A DNA stretch of 16,162 nucleotides, from contig CAZUAH010000303.1 in assembly GCA_964617665.1 (NCBI GenBank), positions 1 through 16,162 on the forward strand, given 5' to 3'. The notes below the pieces were generated by a model that saw nothing but the letters and a program-made list of their open reading frames with translations, had not been told where the DNA came from and ran no database searches. The DNA is from JADHUC01 sp964617665 (GTDB taxonomy: Bacteria; Planctomycetota; Planctomycetia; Pirellulales; Pirellulaceae). Below are positions 5,873 through 13,499 of the stretch, piece by piece. Every line of letters begins with the position of its first letter. Positions within the stretch are counted from its first letter, which is position 1. The position numbers and the translations under genes were made by a program.

Positions 5873-7348
5873 TTATTTCCCTTTTTGCTTCCGCTTTCTT
5901 CGGCGGAGTTCTCTATCGCGTTGTTTCTTCAGTTTCGCTCGCTGCTTCGGGTTCAGCCGCTTTCCCGTACCTTGTTTGACCTTCGGCCCTCGACTCCCAG
6001 GGTCCAACATCCCAGAGTTCTTCAAGTCGCGGAGCGTGCTAAGCCGATCGCCCATTCCTTTGCCGGCCATGGCTTTCATGATCGGCGCCATCATATCGTA
6101 CTGCTTCACCAACTGATTGACGTCGGTAGCCTGGACACCGGCCCCGGTGGCGATGCGATTACGGCGACTGGGATCAATAATCTTTGGATTGCGCCGCTCG
6201 TCTGGCGTCATCGAGTTGATGATGCCAACCGTCTGTTTGATGCCACCTTCTGTGTCTTCCTGCTCCATCATCTTCTGTAATTCGCCCATGCCCGGCATCA
6301 GGCCCATCATCTTCTGCATCAAGCCGGGCTTGGACATCTTCTCGAGCTGGACCTTGAAGTCGTCGAGCGTAAACTCGCCCGACCGCATCTTCTCCTCCAG
6401 CGCGGCTTGCTCCTTGGCGTCGACGACCTTCTGCACCTCGTCGACCAGAGCGAGCACATCACCCTGGCCAAGAATTCGACCAGCCATTCCTTCTGGGCGA
6501 AACGGTTCCAGCGCGTCCAAGTGCTCGCCGGTACCGATGAATTTGATCGGTACGCCGGTGACTTGCTTGACGGACAGCAACGCACCGCCACGGGCATCGC
6601 CATCCAGCTTCGTCATGATGACGCCGTTCAACTCCAACGCTTCGTTGAACGCCTGGGCGCTGTTAACGGCATCCTGGCCCGTCATGCCGTCCACAACCAG
6701 ATACACCTGATCGGGTTGGACTCGCGTGTCGATCCGCGCGAGCTGCTGCATCAGCTCTTCGTCAATCGCCAGCCGACCGGCCGTATCCAGGATGACCACT
6801 CGAATTTCGTCATCCTTGGCTTTCCGTACGGCGTCTCGGCACAGCTTGACCGGATCCTTGGCGCCCTTCTCCGAATAGACCGGCACATCCAGTTGGCTAC
6901 CCAACACGTGCAGCTGTTCGATCGCCGCGGGACGCTGCAAGTCAGCCGCCACCAGCATCGGCTTGACGTTGCTCTCTAGCAACAGTTGGGCGAGTTTGCC
7001 GCAGGTAGTCGTCTTGCCAGAGCCCTGCAGGCCGCAGAGCATGATGACCGTCGTACCCGACTTTAGGTGCAACGAAGCGTCGACCGGTCCCAAGAGCTTG
7101 ATCAGCTCCTCGTGTACGATGCCCACGAGTTGTTGGCTGGGATCCAGCGCGAGCAGCACCTTTTCACCCAGTGCCTTCTCGCTGACCTCCTTCATGAAAT
7201 CCTTCACGACGGAGTAGCTGACATCAGCTTCCAGCAGCGACCGCTCGACCAAGCGCAAGCCATCGCGCATATTGGCCTCGGTCAGCTTGCCCTTGCCGCG
7301 CAAGCTTTTGAAAGCTGATTTAAGACCGTCTTGAAGTGTTTCGAGCAT
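5873..7348 (-). CDS. ffh: Signal recognition particle protein Ffh (SRP54 homologue)
   Basis: Ffh binds SRP RNA and signal sequences emerging from the ribosome, then hands the ribosome to FtsY by GTP-dependent docking. The 491-residue protein has the N domain (1 to about 90), then the G domain. Its P-loop is CGLQGSGKTTTCGKLA (105-120), followed by AADLQRPAAIEQL (134-146), VVILDTAGR (184-192) and IMTKLDGDARGG (244-255). The M domain shows the Met-rich finger region GLMQKMMGLMPGMGELQKMM. The C-terminus is strongly basic (RELRRRKRKQKGK). The length is slightly above the usual 450, mostly from this tail. Upstream is a 585-nt spacer and no strong Shine-Dalgarno sequence; downstream, 79 nt away, is rpsP. 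Confidence 0.98.
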   Translation of the reverse strand: MLETLQDGLKSAFKSLRGKGKLTEANMRDGLRLVERSLLEADVSYSVVKDFMKEVSEKALGEKVLLALDPSQQLVGIVHEELIKLLGPVDASLHLKSGTTVIMLCGLQGSGKTTTCGKLAQLLLESNVKPMLVAADLQRPAAIEQLHVLGSQLDVPVYSEKGAKDPVKLCRDAVRKAKDDEIRVVILDTAGRLAIDEELMQQLARIDTRVQPDQVYLVVDGMTGQDAVNSAQAFNEALELNGVIMTKLDGDARGGALLSVKQVTGVPIKFIGTGEHLDALEPFRPEGMAGRILGQGDVLALVDEVQKVVDAKEQAALEEKMRSGEFTLDDFKVQLEKMSKPGLMQKMMGLMPGMGELQKMMEQEDTEGGIKQTVGIINSMTPDERRNPKIIDPSRRNRIATGAGVQATDVNQLVKQYDMMAPIMKAMAGKGMGDRLSTLRDLKNSGMLDPGSRGPKVKQGTGKRLNPKQRAKLKKQRDRELRRRKRKQKGK

Positions 7349-7430
7349 GGCTCAACTGGTGCTATGGATTGCACCTCAGGACGACACCGACAAACGAACG
7401 TCGACCCTCTCCCCGGTTTGGGGATGGGGT

Positions 7431-7458
7431 GTTATGGCAAACTTCACAGTTTATCCAA
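7431..7458 (-). promoter_or_regulatory. Weak candidate promoter for ffh and the ribosomal cluster
   Basis: On the minus strand TTGGAT (7458-7453) is followed after 16 nt by CATAAC (7436-7431). The leader would be about 75 nt. Matches are only 3 of 6 and 4 of 6. It is listed because the cluster needs a promoter in this spacer. Confidence 0.25.
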
Positions 7459-7771
7459 CGGGCCGCCTGGTTGTAAATGCCCGCTGAGGCGTTTGTTGCG
7501 CGGATTCCAGCGGGTCAATCGTCTGCTTTGTGAGTCAGCGACACCTCAGAGCACTGGACATCGATGGCGATCCGATATCCTAACGGACAGGTATGCGACC
7601 GAAAATCGTTCACGCAACAGACTGCCGGCATCCCCAAGGGTCAGTCATCTTCAGGAACCCGCCGATTGCCTTGACTCTTATTAGGGGATACTGCCTGCCT
7701 CCCCGATTGACCCTGAGCCTGCCCGGTACCGGTGGAAAAAACTGTCTGATTCATACTGTGCAACCGATATA

Positions 7772-7800
7772 TTCGAAGTGTCACTTGGTATCGGTACAAT
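7772..7800 (+). promoter_or_regulatory. Candidate promoter for the DUF1573 protein gene
   Basis: TTCGAA (7772-7777), a 17-nt spacer, then TACAAT (7795-7800). The -10 box matches at 5 of 6 positions; the -35 box is poor. The leader would be about 127 nt and would contain the small CCAATT/AATTGG hairpin. Confidence 0.35.
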
Positions 7801-7933
7801 GTGAACAGGCCGGATGTCGGCTTGCCAGGTTTGCTGATCCTCGCCCAATTGACACCGAATTGGACAGTTTCGGCGCATCTGAGAAACCGTCGAAGCTAAC
7901 CGCCTAGAAGCCGGTTCCGGGAGGTACCGAGAC

Positions 7934-8926
7934 GTGAATCGTTGTGTTGCTTTAGCACTGACGTTCATCTTCATGGCAGGGTCGCATGCTGCGGCCCAGG
8001 AATGGGCCAAGAAGATGTTCAAGTCGACCAAGCACGATTTTGGGACCGTGGCTCGCGGCTCGAAACAAGAACATGTGTTCAAATTCACGAACATCTACAA
8101 GGAAGATGTTCACGTAGCTAGCGTGCGATCCACTTGTGGCTGCACGACGCCCAAAGTGGGCAAGGATCTAGCGAAAACGTGGGAAAAGGGTGAAATCACT
8201 GCAGTGTTGAACACCAAGTCGTTCCTTGGTGCCAAGAGCGCGAACATTACGGTGGTCATCGACAAGCCCTATTACGCCGAGGTACAGCTCACCGTCAAAA
8301 GCTACATCCGCCGTGACGTGGTGTTCACGCCCGGAGTGATCAAATTCGGGACGATTGACACTGCCGCGGGCGCGGAAACGAAGATCAACGTTGCCTACGC
8401 AGGACGAGATGACTGGGAGATTGTAGACGTCCGCAGTGCGAACGAATTCTTCGAGGTCGAATTGGCCGAAAACCACCGCGGCAGCGGACGGGTCAACTAC
8501 GAAATGACCGTGCGTCTGAAACCCGGCGCGCCAGAAGGATACATCCAAGATCAACTGGCGATCATTACGGACGATTCCAAGTCCAAGAGCGTTTCACTAC
8601 CGGTCGAAGGTCGCGTCGTATCGCCACTCACGGTCAGTCCCGCCTCGCTGTTCCTCGGCGTGCTGAAGCCGGGCGAGAAAGCGAAAAAACGACTGGTAGT
8701 GCGAGGCAACAAGCCGTTCCGGATCTTGTCCGTGAAATGCGATGACGTATCGTTCGAGTTCGAAGAGCCAGCCGTAGCTAGCAAGACACTGCATTTCGTA
8801 CCAATCGAGTACACGGCAGGCGAAGACTCGGGGAAGGTCACCCGGAAGATAGAGATCGAAACCGATCTGGGTGACGGGCTGTGCGCCGAGTGCACGGCAA
8901 CGGCAACGGTAGCGTTAGAGGAGTAG
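7934..8926 (+). CDS. Secreted DUF1573 family protein
   Basis: This 330-residue protein starts at a GTG with a strong GGGAGGT ribosome-binding site about 8 nt upstream. Residues 1-21 are a signal peptide (hydrophobic core at 5-15, SHAAA cleavage region). The DUF1573 signature is clear: HDFGTVARGSKQEHVFKFTN (34-53), then VRSTCGCTTP (64-73) with the C-G-C pair. Two further Ig-like (MSP/ASH-type) repeats follow, recognisable by IKFGTIDTAAGAE (about 136-148) and LFLGVLKPGEKAKK (about 239-252). The C-terminus has an additional CAEC pair at 317-320. DUF1573 proteins are abundant in Bacteroidota and Planctomycetota and are thought to be extracytoplasmic scaffold or binding proteins; no enzymatic role is established. 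It probably forms its own transcription unit, since a good promoter lies before the next gene. Confidence 0.9.
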   Translation: MNRCVALALTFIFMAGSHAAAQEWAKKMFKSTKHDFGTVARGSKQEHVFKFTNIYKEDVHVASVRSTCGCTTPKVGKDLAKTWEKGEITAVLNTKSFLGAKSANITVVIDKPYYAEVQLTVKSYIRRDVVFTPGVIKFGTIDTAAGAETKINVAYAGRDDWEIVDVRSANEFFEVELAENHRGSGRVNYEMTVRLKPGAPEGYIQDQLAIITDDSKSKSVSLPVEGRVVSPLTVSPASLFLGVLKPGEKAKKRLVVRGNKPFRILSVKCDDVSFEFEEPAVASKTLHFVPIEYTAGEDSGKVTRKIEIETDLGDGLCAECTATATVALEE

Positions 8927-9032
8927 TTGCTCGTCCTGTCGCCGTTTGCCGGCCTTCTATTCATCCCCTCCACGTGCGCCGAAAGTCCATTCCTACCGCG
9001 CACGCTAGCATTGCGGCTTGGTGAAACCGCTA

Positions 9033-9061
9033 TTGACCGGGCCATACCGTCTTGCTATTTA
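9033..9061 (+). promoter_or_regulatory. Predicted sigma-70-type promoter of the beta-barrel gene pair
   Basis: TTGACC (9033-9038), exactly 17 nt, then TATTTA (9056-9061). The -35 box matches consensus at 5 of 6 positions and the -10 box at 4 of 6, with ideal spacing. Transcription would start near 9068, leaving a leader of about 50 nt. It probably drives both tandem barrel genes, which are only about 100 nt apart. Confidence 0.55.
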
Positions 9062-9116
9062 GCACGCCCTTCGTAACCGATCTGTATCGTCACTCTCTTC
9101 ATCATGGCTTGAGCCC

Positions 9117-10358
9117 GTGTCGGGAAAACTCCAAAGAATGCTGTGCGGACTGGCCCTCGTGATCTTCCTCGGGGCGACCTCCAATTCGCTTTGGGCGCAA
9201 ACGGGATCGGGTACCAGGAACACGGTGCCGCTGACTGGCGTCCCTAGTTTGACACCCATTCCGTCTGGCCCCATGTCTGGGGCGACGTCAACGCCTCAAC
9301 CATCGACGCACGACCCGTATGCAGCGCCCTCGCTGTTGAGTCCTGGCGCTCCGTCCACATTCGGTAGCGGGACGCCTGCTGTCACGCAGCCGTACTCATA
9401 CAGCCAACCGGGTATGCCAGCGCTCAACCCCCAGCCGTATCCCCAATATCAGCAGTCTCCACCGGGCTTCGGGTATTCGAGCCCGCCGGTCCTATTTCCA
9501 GGGGGGGTGTTTGGGTCACGTCAACCGGGTGCGACTCCGGCGTACGGTGGGGCGTTGAAGCTCTTCCAACACGTACGTCTAAGTCATGACTGGTTGAGTG
9601 GCGAGAAAGACAACGATCTTCGCATTAACGACACGTTTATCACCACGACCATGGCATTTCCAAACTTCCTTTGGAGCGGACAGCCATGGTTTCTGTCACC
9701 TGGATTTGGATTGCACCTTTGGAGCGGCCCCTGGATGACCACTGGGCCGGCGAGATTCTTTCCCTCTAAGGCGTATAGCGCGTTCGCCGACATCGGATTC
9801 GAGTCGGACCCGAATCTTCGGTTCGGAGTTGAAGCGTCGGGCCGAATCGGCGTTTTTTCCGACTTCGAGCACGTAACGAACAACAGCGTCCGCCCAATGG
9901 GCTTGTTGTTGTTGCGGTACAACATGACTCCGACGGTGGCATTGAAAGCCGGTGTGGAGTACATCAACCGGGCCGACATCAAACTCCTGCCAGCCGGTGG
10001 TATCGTCTGGACTCCGAATACTCGGACCAGATTTGACATCTACTTCCCACAGCCGAAATTCGCCTCATACCTGACGACCCTTGGAAATCAGGATTTGTGG
10101 TGGTATGTCGCAGGCGAGTACGGCGGGGGCGTCTGGACCCTGCGGTATGATGATGGTAGGGAATCGCTGACGGACATCAACGATTTCCGCTTGATGCTCG
10201 GAATCGAACTGGGGCCGCCCAGCACCGGTGGAGTTGGCCAACGCGGCGTCTTTTTTGAAATTGGCTACGTCTGGAATCGAGAAATCGTGGTTGTTGCTGC
10301 CGCCGACCGCCAGCAGCTAGGTGACACCTTCATGCTGCGAGGCGGTTTCGCATTCTGA
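9117..10358 (+). CDS. Predicted outer-membrane beta-barrel protein with a Pro/Ser-rich N-terminal linker (DUF6268-like)
   Basis: This is a 413-residue protein. The GTG at 9117 gives a signal peptide with basic residues (K4, R7), a hydrophobic core at 9-20 and LWAQ at 25-28. An in-frame ATG at 9138 is an alternative; neither has a strong ribosome-binding site. Residues 29-145 are low-complexity, rich in Pro, Ser, Gly, Gln and Tyr, and probably flexible. From about 146 onward, aromatic-rich alternating strands suggest a beta barrel (FADIGFES, GLLLLRYNM, GVEYINRADI). The tail has PAGGIVWTPNTRTRFDIYFP and FEIGYVWNREI, then ends LRGGFAF. The C-terminal Phe with alternating hydrophobics is the recognition signal for outer-membrane assembly. 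I think the family is DUF6268 but could not check. It is related to the next gene. The function (porin, adhesin or other) is unknown. Confidence 0.75.
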   Translation: MSGKLQRMLCGLALVIFLGATSNSLWAQTGSGTRNTVPLTGVPSLTPIPSGPMSGATSTPQPSTHDPYAAPSLLSPGAPSTFGSGTPAVTQPYSYSQPGMPALNPQPYPQYQQSPPGFGYSSPPVLFPGGVFGSRQPGATPAYGGALKLFQHVRLSHDWLSGEKDNDLRINDTFITTTMAFPNFLWSGQPWFLSPGFGLHLWSGPWMTTGPARFFPSKAYSAFADIGFESDPNLRFGVEASGRIGVFSDFEHVTNNSVRPMGLLLLRYNMTPTVALKAGVEYINRADIKLLPAGGIVWTPNTRTRFDIYFPQPKFASYLTTLGNQDLWWYVAGEYGGGVWTLRYDDGRESLTDINDFRLMLGIELGPPSTGGVGQRGVFFEIGYVWNREIVVVAAADRQQLGDTFMLRGGFAF

Positions 10359-10462
10359 AGCGAGCTCGGGATAACCATGGCGGGTTTTTCGCCGTTCGGG
10401 CCTATGTTTCACGGCGCCGTAGACGCTACACGTCCGTGCGACACGCACTAGGAAACAACACC

Positions 10463-11491
10463 GTGTCTTTCCTCACCGCCGCACGCCACTTTCTTGTCGT
10501 CGCCGCTTGCTTGTGTGCGGCCGTGGCATTTGCGGCATCTGCGACGGCCCAGTCGCCGGAGATCATTCGACGATTGCCTCCCATCGAGTTGGAACCCGTC
10601 ACACCAAGCGAGGTGTCAAACACAAACCTGCTACATCGATTCGCGAGTGATCCATCCGAGTACCGCACGCCGGAAGACGTCTTGGTGCCCGATGAACCCC
10701 ATCTGACGTCCAACAAGACAGGCTTCTTTCAGAAGCTGTCTTTGACGGGCACCCACATCTTCCGCGGTGGATCCGATGGCGTAGGGATCACGGAAACAGA
10801 GTTGTTCGCCGCGTTCGCTCTGCCGGCTCCCACGACCAAGTCGCCGTTGGTATTGATACCGACGCTGGAAATGCACTTTCTGGACGCTCCCAGTTTCGCC
10901 CGCCTGCCGTCAAACCTGTACGCCACGTACTTCGATTTCATGTGGTTGCCAAGATTCGGCGAGCGTTGGAAGGGCATGTTGTCGATCGCTCCCGGTTGGT
11001 ACAGCGACTTTGAAAGCGGAAGCGATGATGGATTTCGGTTCACCGGGCGAGGCATCGCACGCTACTACTGGGTACCGGAAACGCTCGAGGTGATACTGGG
11101 CGTCATATACACGAATCGTTTGAACAACAAGGTGATTCCTGCCGCCGGTCTGATATGGAAGCCCAGCGACGACCTGAATTTCGAGTTGGTCTTTCCAAGG
11201 GCAAAGATCGCCAGGCGATTGTCCTGGGGCATGGGGTTCGAGAACTGGGTTTACGTGGGCGGCGGATTCGGCGGAAACACGTGGGCGATTGGGGCTCCAG
11301 GCGGCGGTCAAGAAACGCTGGACATGCTTGACTGGCGTTTGACGTTGGGCTTAGAGCGAAAGACAAATGGCGGTGCAGGCGCGCGTTTCGAAGTGGGCTA
11401 TGTCTTCGCCCGCGAGTTGGAATTCGCCTCGACCGCCACAGAGGTCAAGCTGGACGACACACTGCTGCTGCGCGGTGTCGTGGTGTTCTGA
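10463..11491 (+). CDS. Predicted outer-membrane beta-barrel protein, paralogue of the preceding gene (DUF6268-like)
   Basis: This is a 342-residue protein. I chose the GTG at 10463 because AGGA (10450-10453) lies 9 nt upstream and it yields a clean signal peptide (R8, hydrophobic core at 10-24, ASATAQ at 25-30). A GTG at 10436 is in frame but has no ribosome-binding site. The mature N-terminus is short and lacks the long Pro-rich linker of its neighbour. The C-terminal third aligns by eye with the neighbour: YTNRLNNKVIPAAGLIWKPS, NWVYVGGGFGGNTWAI, DWRLTLGLE, FEVGYVFARELEF and the terminal LLLRGVVVF. The ending on Phe fits an outer-membrane barrel. It is probably co-transcribed with the upstream paralogue. 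Its stop lies only 10 nt from the stop of the convergent gene. Confidence 0.78.
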   Translation: MSFLTAARHFLVVAACLCAAVAFAASATAQSPEIIRRLPPIELEPVTPSEVSNTNLLHRFASDPSEYRTPEDVLVPDEPHLTSNKTGFFQKLSLTGTHIFRGGSDGVGITETELFAAFALPAPTTKSPLVLIPTLEMHFLDAPSFARLPSNLYATYFDFMWLPRFGERWKGMLSIAPGWYSDFESGSDDGFRFTGRGIARYYWVPETLEVILGVIYTNRLNNKVIPAAGLIWKPSDDLNFELVFPRAKIARRLSWGMGFENWVYVGGGFGGNTWAIGAPGGGQETLDMLDWRLTLGLERKTNGGAGARFEVGYVFARELEFASTATEVKLDDTLLLRGVVVF

Positions 11492-11501
11492 TGAGACTGA
11501 A

Positions 11502-12365
11502 TTAGGGCACGGCCTCTTTTGTTGGCGGTACCTCTTCAACGGCCGCACTGTCTGCGAACGGATTCTCGGTTTCGTCCATACCGCCTGTTTCATCGTCGGC
11601 TGTGTCTGTGTCCTCGGCGACTCTCTCCAACTGCCGCGTGGCGTCTCCGACTTCGTGCATGCCGGACATCAACTGGTCGAACAGCGGCATCGCCATCTGA
11701 CGATAGACTTTGCTCAGAAGCGGGTTGTTCTTGATTCGCTCTAGCGTCAGATAAGCCACCTCCGCCTCTTCCTCGTCCATCTCAACCTCCTTTGTCCGGC
11801 CCTCTGCGTCCAGTAGTACCGCGACGTAACGCCATCCGCCGCCTTCTCTTGGGTACCGCTTGATGTCATGAAACTGAGAACTGCTAAGGTCAAATGCACC
11901 AGCCACCGGCTCCTCGGCCGGTTGTACGGCTCGCTTGTCCGTTCCCATCAATGCGCTAACCGCACTGGCCATTGCATCAATGGAACCCTCGCTGGAGATG
12001 CTCGTCAGACGATCGGTCAGTTGGTCTAGCCTATCCAGATTCTCTTCGTCACTGGTCGATTCCGATTCTTCGATTACCTCCTCAAGTCGCTTCTTGAACA
12101 TTTGGTCGGTTACGTCCGCCGGATCGGACACGAACGTGACCGGTGGGCTATCATGTGCGGCGTCTCGCGGTCTTTCCGTCTCGGTGGAGTAGGCAAGACG
12201 GATGGCTCGAGCTTCGCGTGCAGCCCACGCGTCATACCACCAGGGGATGCACGAAACGACAAATAGCACAGCGATCAGGCTGCCGTGCAGGACGGTCGAA
12301 ACCACCACGCCATGCACGCGATATCGCAGGTTGGAGCGTTTTGGTGGTTCGGGAAACTCGAGCAT
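11502..12365 (-). CDS. Single-pass membrane protein of unknown function with a TonB-like N-terminal anchor
   Basis: This is a 287-residue product. I chose the ATG at 12365 over a TTG at 12392 because the shorter form begins just before a basic stretch and neither start has a clear ribosome-binding site. Residues 17-43 are one membrane helix (VHGVVVSTVLHGSLIAVLFV followed by VSCIPWW) preceded by KRSNLRYR, so the remainder should face the periplasm. The layout of short basic N-terminus, VLHG-type helix and long polar periplasmic part recalls TonB-type energy transducers, but no TonB C-terminal domain is evident. Residues 85-125 are charged and may be coiled coil. Residues 168-220 (GWRYVAVLLDAEGRTKEVEM, then a helix) look like a small folded domain. 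The C-terminus is acidic. I do not recognise the family. It is the downstream partner of the CYTH gene and converges on the barrel genes. Confidence 0.7.
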   Translation of the reverse strand: MLEFPEPPKRSNLRYRVHGVVVSTVLHGSLIAVLFVVSCIPWWYDAWAAREARAIRLAYSTETERPRDAAHDSPPVTFVSDPADVTDQMFKKRLEEVIEESESTSDEENLDRLDQLTDRLTSISSEGSIDAMASAVSALMGTDKRAVQPAEEPVAGAFDLSSSQFHDIKRYPREGGGWRYVAVLLDAEGRTKEVEMDEEEAEVAYLTLERIKNNPLLSKVYRQMAMPLFDQLMSGMHEVGDATRQLERVAEDTDTADDETGGMDETENPFADSAAVEEVPPTKEAVP

Positions 12366-12443
12366 GAGCCGCTTACCCGCAACTGCAAACAAGAATCGAG
12401 CCGGTACCTATCGACTCCGGAGGTGCCTTCAGGGTGCAATGCT

Positions 12444-12473
12444 ATTATCGTCCGTTTACTCAGTACGTGCCAG
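12444..12473 (-). promoter_or_regulatory. Candidate internal promoter for the single-pass membrane protein gene
   Basis: On the minus strand CTGGCA (12473-12468) is followed after 18 nt by GATAAT (12449-12444). Matches are 4 of 6 and 5 of 6. It overlaps the end of the CYTH gene and would give a leader of about 70 nt, so the downstream gene could be expressed independently. Confidence 0.4.
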
Positions 12474-13013
12474 TCGCTCGGCGGCGATGTCCGCATAGGA
12501 GCCAGTCTGCAGATCATCGTCGGCAATACCGAACCGCTCGCGCAGGTACCGAACTTGCGAATTGCCTTTGTCTGCAGTGACATCAGGTCCCAAAACGGCT
12601 TCGAATTCTAGGAATTCGCCCAGATCGGCGACCCGGTCCAAGTGGATTCGGACGTTGTGGTACATATGGATTTCGCGGTGCTTGTCTACAACCTGGCGCA
12701 CGCCCAAGGCAGCAACCAGTGACTGTTTGACCGCAGCGAAATCCTCGACGGGAAGCAGGCAGTAGTTGCTGGCCTTGGGCTCAGTCTGGTCAGGCCGGTC
12801 GTACCAGATCAGTTCAGCACGTTGGCCGTTGATTTCACGTAGCTTCAGCCGACCTTGGTTGCAGTGAAAGTACGTGTCGATTTGGTGCTGGTCCGACAAA
12901 CGCTCGGTTGCCAGACGTTGCGCAATCTCGCGAGCCTCATCCAGAGAAGCCAAGCAGGCTTTCAGTTCGATGTTGCTGTTCGGTGCCGAAGGTGTATCAG
13001 GACTGCTGCTCAT
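12456..13013 (-). CDS. CYTH domain protein (class IV adenylate cyclase / triphosphate tunnel metalloenzyme superfamily)
   Basis: CYTH proteins form a beta-barrel tunnel that binds organic or inorganic triphosphates with metal ions; members include CyaB adenylate cyclase, thiamine triphosphatase and short-chain polyphosphatases. The 185-residue product shows the family pattern: NIELKA (14-19), QIDTYFHC (44-51), GRLKLRE (54-60), ELIWYDRPD (67-75), VRIHLDRVADLGEFLEFE (121-138) and a late GSYADI (161-166). The family hallmark ExExK appears here as N-I-E-L-K, with Asn in the first acidic position. I recall this variant in the NIEIKA subgroup of CyaB-like proteins, so it is not necessarily inactive. 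The actual substrate cannot be told from sequence. No Shine-Dalgarno sequence is seen; a promoter lies immediately upstream of the ATG. Confidence 0.88.
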   Translation of the reverse strand: MSSSPDTPSAPNSNIELKACLASLDEAREIAQRLATERLSDQHQIDTYFHCNQGRLKLREINGQRAELIWYDRPDQTEPKASNYCLLPVEDFAAVKQSLVAALGVRQVVDKHREIHMYHNVRIHLDRVADLGEFLEFEAVLGPDVTADKGNSQVRYLRERFGIADDDLQTGSYADIAAERLARTE

Positions 13014-13020
13014 GATGATC

Positions 13021-13050
13021 AGTATAACACTGTTGTGTAACGCTCGTCAG
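13021..13050 (-). promoter_or_regulatory. Predicted promoter of the CYTH gene, probably giving a leaderless mRNA
   Basis: On the minus strand CTGACG (13050-13045) is followed after 18 nt by TATACT (13026-13021). The -10 box matches at 5 of 6 positions. Its last base is only 7 nt from the ATG at 13013, so transcription would begin at or next to the start codon. This fits the absence of a ribosome-binding site. Confidence 0.5.
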
Positions 13051-13100
13051 AGGTTGCAGTCAGCTCGCTGCGACAACGCTCGCGTGACAGGAACAGGGTT

Positions 13101-13128
13101 CGGGAGTCCGGTCCGAAAACGACTCCCG
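13101..13128. repeat. Perfect 8-nt inverted repeat, hairpin-forming
   Basis: CGGGAGTC (13101-13108) and GACTCCCG (13121-13128) flank a 12-nt loop, which itself contains CGGTCCG. On the plus strand a pyrimidine-rich tract follows (CCCCTTCTCGTCGTCTTTC). It is about 50 nt upstream of the CYTH -35 box, with no gene reading into it from the left. It could be an operator or a structured RNA element. Confidence 0.5.
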
Positions 13129-13321
13129 CCCCTTCTCGTCGTCTTTCTTGCTTCCGCGACAGAGATTGAGACGGGGAATCGCAGTGGAAACTGCAGGCGA
13201 CCGGAAAGGCACCAAGTGGCGTCAAGGTGGCGTGATTCGAGAACGCGGCACTGTCTTCAGGGATTCCGTAAAACGCTAGCACCTACTTCCATTCAACGAT
13301 TGTTCAATTGGGCAAGCGACA

Positions 13322-13350
13322 TCGACAACCCAGCCACAGCCTGCGATACT
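13322..13350 (+). promoter_or_regulatory. Predicted promoter of the GNAT gene
   Basis: TCGACA (13322-13327), exactly 17 nt, then GATACT (13345-13350). Matches are 5 of 6 and 4 of 6. Transcription would start near 13357, leaving a leader of about 140 nt. Confidence 0.45.
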
Positions 13351-13499
13351 CGGGGCTGAATTGAATGGAATCGAGGCAGGTTCAGCGGACCTGGAACGGT
13401 CGGTGCCCTCGGTCTGGCCGAACGTGCTCGTCTGATCGCACTCACCGCGTGCCGTGCGAGATTCTGTTGTTGGGAGTCGATGCGGGAGAATCCGTCGTC

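Larger units (their letters stand above)
7349..7933. other. Divergent intergenic region between ffh and the DUF1573 protein gene
   Basis: This is the longest gene-free stretch of the window, 585 nt between two divergent genes. Short open frames occur on both strands, but none has a convincing ribosome-binding site or protein-like sequence. I looked for the SRP RNA apical loop consensus (GGAAGCAG-like) and did not find it; no tRNA-like cloverleaf was evident. It carries weak promoter candidates for both flanking genes and a small hairpin, CCAATT/AATTGG (7845-7863), in the likely leader of the rightward gene. Confidence 0.55.
13014..13499. other. Divergent intergenic region between the CYTH and GNAT genes
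   Basis: These 486 nt carry the CYTH promoter (13021-13050), a GNAT-gene promoter candidate (13322-13350), and a perfect 8-nt inverted repeat at 13101-13128. An open frame on the plus strand from 13365 runs into the GNAT gene, but its first 45 codons have no protein character. No RNA gene was recognised. Confidence 0.55.

Noticed and set aside
10381..10400. GGCG-GGTTTTT-CGCC as a terminator between the two barrel genes
   Set aside because: The stem is only 4 nt and the T run sits in the loop rather than after the stem.
13365..13499. In-frame upstream extension of the GNAT gene by 45 codons
   Set aside because: The extension is not protein-like, overlaps the promoter region, and the ATG at 13500 has a ribosome-binding site followed at once by family sequence.
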